DNA of 64,000 bases, taken from Caulobacter vibrioides. GTDB lineage: Bacteria > Pseudomonadota > Alphaproteobacteria > Caulobacterales > Caulobacteraceae. The stretch covers positions 20,134 through 84,133 of the forward strand of contig LNIY01000070.1 of assembly GCA_001449105.1 (NCBI GenBank). Reading direction: 5' to 3'. Below are positions 58,822-64,000 of this stretch, one piece after another (within the stretch, counting starts at the first letter, position 1; every line of letters starts with the position of its first letter). The notes beneath the pieces were generated by a model, which ran no database searches, was not told where the DNA came from, and saw only the letters and a list, made by a program, of their open reading frames with translations. The position numbers and the translations under genes are program-made.

Positions 58822-60782
58822 GGCTTCACCTTGATGGTCACGATGTTGGGGCGTGCAGGGTTCTTCATGCCGTGGCCCAGATAGAAGCTGGTGTGCGGCG
58901 GCTGGTTGTAGGCGGTGTTCTGCCAGGCGATGCCGGCGCGATAGATCGGATCGTGCATCAGAGTGACCAGCCGGCGATCGGTCGGATAGGGCGTGACGTA
59001 GATGCGCAGGAAGGTGTTGTCCTCCGAGCGCAGGATCACCTCCTCGCGCCAGTCGCCCAGGATGTCGGCCGACAGGGTCGGAGTGGCCTTGGTGCCGTTG
59101 TTCGAGGTCATGCCCTCGGCGTTCAGCAGCACCTTGCTCTCGCCCTTGAGCCAGTCCCACTTGAAGATCTTGTTGCGGTCGAGCAGTTCGCGCAGCTCGT
59201 CGCCGTCCCACCAGACGCCGAAGTTCATCTGCGGCGGGTGCTTCACGCCTTCGATCGGCTTGCCCTTGACGGTGTAGAGGGTGCTGGAGTTGCTGGCCCA
59301 GGCCTCGGCGCCGGGGAAGCGCGGGTCGATGTCGAAGGCCACGCCCCGGCCGGTGTCGCTTTCGGTCGGGGTGGTCCAGAGCACTTCGCCGGTCTTGGCG
59401 TCGAGCATAGCCGAGCCGATGCCGCCGTTGGCCTTGGGGCTTTCGTTGACGCCGAAACGCTCCAGGCCCGGACGTTCGGGATCCAGGTCGCCCAGGTGCA
59501 GGGCGTCGCCGTGATAGAGCTTGGCGGTCCACAGCGGCTTGCCGTCGGCGTCCAGCGCCATCGAGCCGTAGACGATCTCGTCGCGACCGTCGCCGTTGAC
59601 GTCGCCGATCGACAGCTGGTGGTTGCCCTGGCCGCCGAAGCCTTCCGGCACGCCGGTGGCGGCGCTGTCGAACAGCCAGCGCTGGGTGATCTTGCCGTTC
59701 TTGAAGTCCCAGGCGCTGACCGTGGTGCGGGCGTAGTAGCCGCGGCCCATGATGATGCTGGGGTGCACGCCGTCGAGATAGGCCGTGCCGGCCAGGAAGC
59801 GGTCGGAGCGGTTGGCGTAGCCGTCGCCCCAGAGCTTGGTCATTTCCTCGGTGCTGGGCGCGTCGGTGTCCGGCGCGCGCGGGGCGGCGAACGGAACGGA
59901 ATCGAGCGCTGCGCCGGTGCGGCCGTCGAACACGGTCAGGAACTCGGGGCCCTTGAGGATGCGGCCCGTCAGCTTGGCGACCATCGCGCCGTCCGGCTTG
60001 ATCTCGGCGCCGGTCTTGTCCTTGGTCGGGGTCTCGATGGGGCCGCCGCGCCAGTCGGCGTTGGCGTCGCCCAGCACCTTGCCCGTGCCGTCGACCGTGC
60101 CGTCGGAGGTGCGCACGGCGATCTCGGCGCGGCCGTCGCCGTCGAAGTCGAAGACCTGGAACTGGGTGTAGTGCGCGCCAGCGCGGATGTTGCGGCCAAG
60201 ATCGATGCGCCACAGGCGCTTGCCGTCCAGGGTGTAGGCGTCCAGCAGCACCGGACCGGTATAGCCCGAGAAGGCGTTGTCCTTGGAGTTGGTCGGATCC
60301 CACTTCAGGACGATCTCGTAGCGACCGTCGCCGTCCAGGTCGCCGACGCTGGCGTCGTTGGCGGTGTACTCGTAGGCCACGCCGTCCGGCGTCACGCCGC
60401 CTTTAGGCTTATCGAGCGGGATGGTCAGGAAGCCGTCCTTGAGGGCGGCGGTCTCGGCCACGACCGGGCCTTCCTTGCCCTTGACCACGGTCTTGAGGGT
60501 GTAGCGCGAGCCGGCGACGCCGGACTTGTCGACGAAGTTGGTGGCGAAGGCGAGCGGCTTGGCGTTCAGCTTCTTGCCGTCGCGATAGACGTTGAAGGCC
60601 AGGCCCAGGGCGTCATCGCCGCTGATGCGCCAGGAGACCAGCATGCCGCCGTCGATGGCGGGAGCGGCGACCAGGCCGCGGTCAAGGTATTCGACCTGGC
60701 GCGGGGCGGCGAGGGCGGGCAGGGCCAGCAGCGAAACGGCGGCCGAGGCCAGCATGGCGGCCTTGCGAAGGCGATGAGGCAT
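58818..60782 (-). CDS. Rhamnogalacturonan lyase (PL11, YesW-like)
   Basis: The protein (654 residues) has a signal peptide (LLALPALAA) and an eight-bladed propeller with repeated calcium sites (SVGDLDGDGRYEIVLKWDP, FDFDGDGRAEIAVRTSDG, IGDVNGDGRDEIVYGSMA) as in Bacillus YesW/YesX. It cuts the rhamnose-galacturonate backbone of pectin. QVEYLDRGLVAAP starts the mature domain. ATG 60782 is chosen because the signal peptide starts there. A GTTTCA/TGAAAC palindrome lies 93 bp upstream. Confidence 0.94.
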   Translation of the reverse strand: MPHRLRKAAMLASAAVSLLALPALAAPRQVEYLDRGLVAAPAIDGGMLVSWRISGDDALGLAFNVYRDGKKLNAKPLAFATNFVDKSGVAGSRYTLKTVVKGKEGPVVAETAALKDGFLTIPLDKPKGGVTPDGVAYEYTANDASVGDLDGDGRYEIVLKWDPTNSKDNAFSGYTGPVLLDAYTLDGKRLWRIDLGRNIRAGAHYTQFQVFDFDGDGRAEIAVRTSDGTVDGTGKVLGDANADWRGGPIETPTKDKTGAEIKPDGAMVAKLTGRILKGPEFLTVFDGRTGAALDSVPFAAPRAPDTDAPSTEEMTKLWGDGYANRSDRFLAGTAYLDGVHPSIIMGRGYYARTTVSAWDFKNGKITQRWLFDSAATGVPEGFGGQGNHQLSIGDVNGDGRDEIVYGSMALDADGKPLWTAKLYHGDALHLGDLDPERPGLERFGVNESPKANGGIGSAMLDAKTGEVLWTTPTESDTGRGVAFDIDPRFPGAEAWASNSSTLYTVKGKPIEGVKHPPQMNFGVWWDGDELRELLDRNKIFKWDWLKGESKVLLNAEGMTSNNGTKATPTLSADILGDWREEVILRSEDNTFLRIYVTPYPTDRRLVTLMHDPIYRAGIAWQNTAYNQPPHTSFYLGHGMKNPARPNIVTIKVKP

Positions 60783-61130
60783 TGTGCTTCCCCCCGAGGG
60801 ATTATGCGCGTTGTTGGTCCGATCTTCGCACGCCGCCCGAAAGTCGCAAGATGTTTCCCATAAATTGCGGTGTTGTTTCATATATTGAAACTTTGGTCTT
60901 GCGGGTTGAGTTCAGGTCGCGATTTCGCTTCGCGGTTTGATCCAGGAGGGCCAGGTTGTGGAAGGGACAGTTTTTCTGCGGGGCCGACCTGAGAAAACTC
61001 AATTGACCCCATCGGCGCAGTGGAGATTTAAGCGCTCCAACTCGGCGCCGCTTCGGCGTCGTGGCGCTGCACGCGCGTTTGTTCAATAAAGGCCGCGAGC
61101 CGCAGCCGGAAACAGGACGACGATCAGGAC
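60783..61130. promoter_or_regulatory. Divergent regulatory region of the pectin and sulfate operons
   Basis: This 348 bp gap holds no supported gene. Near the lyase side is a palindrome GTTTCA-TATAT-TGAAAC (60875-60891) in an AT-rich block, a likely operator or promoter of the lyase operon. Nearer cysT the sequence has GC-rich dyads (GGCGCCGCTTCGGCGTC) but no motif I can assign. Confidence 0.55.
60875..60891. promoter_or_regulatory. Palindromic operator candidate of the pectin lyase operon
   Basis: GTTTCA and TGAAAC are exact inverted repeats with a 5 bp TATAT spacer. The half-sites are the same words as in KdgR (IclR family) sites of enterobacterial pectin genes, but in reverse order, so the binding protein is uncertain. 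Confidence 0.5.
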
Positions 61131-62000
61131 ATGACCGCCGACTCCCTTGCCGCGCAACGCCCCGTCGCGGCGCGCCGTCCTCTGTTCCGTCGTCGATCCG
61201 CGATTCCCGGGTTCGGCCTGACGCTGGGCGTGACGCTGTCGATCCTGTCGCTGGTCGTGCTGATTCCGCTGTCGGCCGTGGCGCTGAAGGCGGCCGAGCT
61301 GTCGCCGTCCGAGTTCGTGGCCGCGGCATTCTCCGAGCGCGCCCTGGCCGCCTATCGCCTGACCTTCGGCGCGGCGCTGGTGGCGGCGATCGCCAATGGC
61401 GTGTTCGGCGTGCTGACCACCTGGGCGCTGGTGCGCTACGAATTCCCGGGCAAGACGATCATCAACGCCCTGGTCGACCTGCCGTTCGCCCTGCCGACCG
61501 CCGTGGCCGGCATCGCCCTGGCCACCCTCTACGCGCCCAACGGCTGGATCGGCCAGTTCCTGACGCCGCTGGGCATCAAGGCCGCCTATAATCCGGTCGG
61601 GGTGACCATCGCCCTGATCTTCATCGGCCTGCCGTTCGTCGTCCGCACCATCGAGCCGGTGATGCGGGACCTTTCGGCCGACGTCGAGGAGGCCTCGGCC
61701 AGCCTGGGCGCGGGCCGCCTGCAGACCATCTGGCGGGTGATCCTGCCGGCCCTGGGCCCGGCCTGGCTGACCGGCTTCGCCATGGCCTTCGCCAGAGGCG
61801 TGGGCGAGTACGGCTCGGTGATCTTCATCGCCGGCAACATGCCCTACAAGTCCGAGATCGCCCCGCTGCTGATCATCATCCAGCTGGAGCAGTTCCAGTA
61901 CGCCCAGGCCGCCTCGATCGCCGTGGTCATGCTGGTGGTCTCGTTCCTGATGCTGTTCGTCATCAACGCCATCCAGGCCTTTTCTCGGAGGTTCGTCTGA
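61131..62000 (+). CDS. cysT: Sulfate/thiosulfate ABC transporter permease CysT (CysU)
   Basis: The permease (289 residues, six helices) has PGFGLTLGVTLSILSLVVLIPL at the start, YEFPGKTIINALVDLPFALPTAVAGIALATLY and the EAA loop EEASASLGAGRLQTIWRVILP. It pairs with CysW to import sulfate. Its last base overlaps the first base of cysW. A sulfate-binding protein gene, often upstream, is not present in the 348 bp before it. Confidence 0.95.
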   Translation: MTADSLAAQRPVAARRPLFRRRSAIPGFGLTLGVTLSILSLVVLIPLSAVALKAAELSPSEFVAAAFSERALAAYRLTFGAALVAAIANGVFGVLTTWALVRYEFPGKTIINALVDLPFALPTAVAGIALATLYAPNGWIGQFLTPLGIKAAYNPVGVTIALIFIGLPFVVRTIEPVMRDLSADVEEASASLGAGRLQTIWRVILPALGPAWLTGFAMAFARGVGEYGSVIFIAGNMPYKSEIAPLLIIIQLEQFQYAQAASIAVVMLVVSFLMLFVINAIQAFSRRFV

Positions 62001-62842
62001 TGGCGCGCGCCCGTCACCCCACCGAGGACCCGACCTGGGTCAAGGCGCTGGTCATCGGCGTCGTCATGGTCTTCCTGGCGCTGGTGCTGATCCTGCCGTT
62101 GGTCGCCGTGTTCGCCGAGGCCCTGCGCAAGGGCGTCCAGGCCGCCATCGACGCCGTGCTGCACGAGGACGCCCTGGCGGCCGTGAAGCTGACCTTGCTG
62201 ACGGCCGCGATCGCCGTGCCGTTCAACGCCATCTTCGGCCTCTGCGCCTCGTGGGCCGTGGCCAAGCACGATTTCCCTGGCAAGTCGTTCCTGATCACCC
62301 TCATCGACCTGCCGTTCTCGGTCTCGCCGGTCGTCGCGGGCCTGATCTACGTGCTTGTGTTCGGCATGCAGGGCTGGCTGGGCGAATGGCTGCTCGACAA
62401 CGACCTTAAAGTGATCTTCGCCGTGCCGGGCATCGTGCTGGCCACGGTGTTCGTGACCTTCCCGTTCGTCGCCCGCGAACTGATCCCGCTGATGCAGGAG
62501 CAGGGCACGAGCGAGGAAGAGGCCGCCATCTCCATGGGCGCCTCGGGCCTCTACACCTTCTGGCGGGTGACCACCCCCAACGTGCGCTGGGGCCTGCTGT
62601 ACGGCGTCCTGCTGTGCAACGCCCGCGCCATGGGCGAGTTCGGCGCCGTCTCGGTGGTCAGCGGCCACATCCGCGGCCTGACCAACACCATGCCGCTGCA
62701 TGTCGAGATCCTCTACAACGAGTACGACTTCGTGGGGGCGTTCGCGGTGGCGGCCCTGCTGTGCCTGCTCGCCATCGTCACCCTCGTGCTGAAGACCGCC
62801 CTCGAAGTCGCCCAACCGGCCGTGCGCCGGGGCGGACACTAA
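62000..62842 (+). CDS. cysW: Sulfate/thiosulfate ABC transporter permease CysW
   Basis: The permease (280 residues) has VFLALVLILPLVAVFAEALRKG, KHDFPGKSFLITLIDLPFSVSPVVAGLIYVL and EEEAAISMGASGLYTFWRVTTPNVRWGLLYG, ending in the typical MPLHVEILYNEYDFVGAFAVA. It lies between cysT and cysA in one operon. Confidence 0.95.
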   Translation: MARARHPTEDPTWVKALVIGVVMVFLALVLILPLVAVFAEALRKGVQAAIDAVLHEDALAAVKLTLLTAAIAVPFNAIFGLCASWAVAKHDFPGKSFLITLIDLPFSVSPVVAGLIYVLVFGMQGWLGEWLLDNDLKVIFAVPGIVLATVFVTFPFVARELIPLMQEQGTSEEEAAISMGASGLYTFWRVTTPNVRWGLLYGVLLCNARAMGEFGAVSVVSGHIRGLTNTMPLHVEILYNEYDFVGAFAVAALLCLLAIVTLVLKTALEVAQPAVRRGGH

Positions 62843-62860
62843 ACGGAACGCGAAGACGCC

Positions 62861-63880
62861 ATGACCATCTCCATCCGTTCCGTCCAGAAGCAGTTCGGCC
62901 GCTATCCGGCGCTGAACCACGTCGACCTCGAGATCGCCGACGGCGAACTGCTGGCGCTGCTGGGGCCTTCGGGCTCGGGCAAGACCACGCTGCTGCGCGC
63001 CATCGCGGGCCTGGAGTTCCCCGACGCCGGCCAGGTGCTGTTCCACGACAAGGACGTCACCTACGCCTCGGCCGCCGCGCGCCGCGTGGGCTTCGTCTTC
63101 CAGCAGTACGCGCTGTTCAAGCACATGACCGTGGCCAAGAACATCGCGTTCGGCCTCGACGTCCGGAAGGGCAAGGACAAGCCGCCGAAGGCCGAGATCG
63201 CCAGGCGCGTCGACGAACTGCTGAAGCTGGTCGAGCTCGACGGCCTGGGCGGTCGCTATCCCTCGCAGCTGTCGGGCGGCCAGCGCCAACGTGTGGCCCT
63301 GTCGCGCGCCTTGGCCGTTCAGCCCAGCGTGCTGCTGCTGGACGAGCCGTTCGGCGCGCTGGACGCCACCGTCCGCAAGTCGCTGCGCAAGGAACTGCGC
63401 CGCGTGCACGACGCCACCGGCGTGACCACCATCTTCGTCACCCACGACCAGGAAGAGGCCCTGGAGCTGGCCGACCGCGTGGCCATCCTCAACAAGGGCC
63501 AGATCGAGCAGATCGGCAGCCCGCGCGAGGTGCACGACAATCCGGCCTCGGCCTTCGTCTGCGGCTTCGTCGGCGAATCCAACCGCTTCGATGGCAAGAT
63601 CGAGGGCGGCAAGTTCATCGCCGGTCCGCTGGTCCTGCCGGCCCCGAACCTCGCCGACGGCGCGGCCGTGGCCTTCGTGCGGCCGCATGATTTCGCGCTG
63701 GCCGACCACGGCGTGGAAGCCAAGGTCGAGCGCGTCAACGCCCAGGGCGCCCTGGCGCGCGTGGACGCCTTGCTGGCCAACGGCGCCCGGATCGAGATCG
63801 CCGCCTCGCGCGCCGACGCGGATCGCTTCTCCGGCTCGGTGAAGCTGGCTGTCGGCAAGAGCCACGTCTACGCGGCGTAA
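62861..63880 (+). CDS. cysA: Sulfate/thiosulfate ABC transporter ATP-binding protein CysA
   Basis: The ATPase (339 residues) has Walker [11 protein letters not shown]-loop [14 protein letters not shown], signature [11 protein letters not shown], Walker [16 protein letters not shown] and the H-loop in [11 protein letters not shown]. From about residue 240 there is a TOBE-like regulatory domain ([21 protein letters not shown]) typical of CysA. It starts 18 bp after cysW. Confidence 0.95.
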   Translation: MTISIRSVQKQFGRYPALNHVDLEIADGELLALLGPSGSGKTTLLRAIAGLEFPDAGQVLFHDKDVTYASAAARRVGFVFQQYALFKHMTVAKNIAFGLDVRKGKDKPPKAEIARRVDELLKLVELDGLGGRYPSQLSGGQRQRVALSRALAVQPSVLLLDEPFGALDATVRKSLRKELRRVHDATGVTTIFVTHDQEEALELADRVAILNKGQIEQIGSPREVHDNPASAFVCGFVGESNRFDGKIEGGKFIAGPLVLPAPNLADGAAVAFVRPHDFALADHGVEAKVERVNAQGALARVDALLANGARIEIAASRADADRFSGSVKLAVGKSHVYAA

Positions 63881-63903
63881 GCGGCGAACCGCTGCGGCTC
63901 CTG

Positions 63904-63981
63904 GATGCTCCCCCATTGGGGGAGCTGTCGCGGAGCGACTGAGGGGGTGACGCCGCGCCTGCCCCCTCCGGCCCTTTGGGC
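63904..63981. repeat. Family B repeat pieces, copy B4, cut by contig end
   Basis: Bases 63904-63947 match the second half of B2 (GATGCTCCCCC through GGAGCGACTGAGGGGG). Bases 63962-63981 (CCCCCTCCGGCCC...) are the start of another half and are cut off by the adapter. Confidence 0.9.
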
Positions 63982-64000
63982 CTGTCTCTTATACACATCT
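63982..64000. other. Tn5/Nextera mosaic-end adapter (sequencing artefact)
   Basis: The last 19 bases are CTGTCTCTTATACACATCT, the exact reverse complement of the Tn5 mosaic end used in tagmentation libraries. Natural occurrence exactly at a sequence end is very unlikely. It is untrimmed adapter, not genome. Confidence 0.97.

Noticed and set aside
63735..63998. Minus-strand frame starting MCIRDR at the right edge
   Set aside because: The first residues are the translation of the Tn5 mosaic end, a known adapter artefact, and the rest is antisense to cysA.
1..64000. CRISPR arrays, insertion sequences, prophage, replication origin
   Set aside because: No spaced direct-repeat array, transposase, integrase, phage structural gene or DnaA-box cluster was recognised; the two tRNA genes show no adjacent integrase or duplicated 3' end.

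Overview
The window is a 64 kb stretch of very GC-rich DNA that reads as the chromosome of a Caulobacter-like alphaproteobacterium. The evidence is strong G/C bias at third codon positions, the gene content (class II DAHP synthase, pyruvate phosphate dikinase, NodT-type efflux, many TonB/ABC uptake genes, DUF3606 proteins, DUF805) and two families of about 100 bp palindromic intergenic repeats of a kind I associate with Caulobacter. The genus is an inference from memory, not a database match. The last 19 bases are the Tn5/Nextera mosaic end, so the right edge is a contig end with untrimmed adapter. The left edge cuts a LuxR-type regulator.

Layout. 1-8.7 kb: partial LuxR regulator, RTX-type secreted protein, prepilin peptidase, tRNA-Val, gph, then divergent glmU-rpiA-gor and an O-antigen-ligase-like gene. 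8.7-15 kb: class II DAHP synthase, fatty acyl-CoA synthetase, esterase, panD, lipoprotein, SIMPL protein, tRNA with CAU anticodon, small DUF3606 protein. 15.8-20.4 kb: a compact chaperone-usher operon of the Csu/SCPU type (pilin, chaperone, usher, two-domain tip protein). 20.3-30.6 kb: a ten-gene, end-to-end overlapping minus-strand cobalamin uptake and salvage operon (btuB-cobC-cobO-btuF-btuC-btuD-cbiB-cobT-cobS-phosphatase) preceded by a clear cobalamin riboswitch, with cobU divergent. 30.7-36.5 kb: a single-domain response regulator, then a PspA-centred envelope module like E. coli yjfIJKLMC split into two divergent halves, then a small-protein operon.

36.8-45.8 kb: ppdK, then a MarR-FUSC-DUF1656-HlyD-NodT efflux operon (aaeXAB-like), then about 1 kb of non-coding DNA filled with repeats. 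45.8-57.4 kb: recG, alpha/beta hydrolase, a cystine ABC transporter (tcyJLN-like), M48 protease, SRPBCC protein, a beta-ketoacyl-ACP synthase III homologue, an outer-membrane barrel protein, DUF805, and a sterol-desaturase-family hydroxylase. 57.4-60.8 kb: an operon of two pectin-degrading lyases (PL11 rhamnogalacturonan lyase and PL22 oligogalacturonate lyase). 61.1-63.9 kb: sulfate transporter genes cysT-cysW-cysA without a binding-protein gene.

How the genes work together: the B12 region lets the cell import cobalamin and cobinamide across both membranes, adenosylate them and attach the lower ligand. Cystine and sulfate transporters supply sulfur. The pectin lyases point to life on plant material. 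The yjf-like module and the efflux operon are envelope-stress functions. No phage, insertion sequence, CRISPR array or replication origin was recognised.
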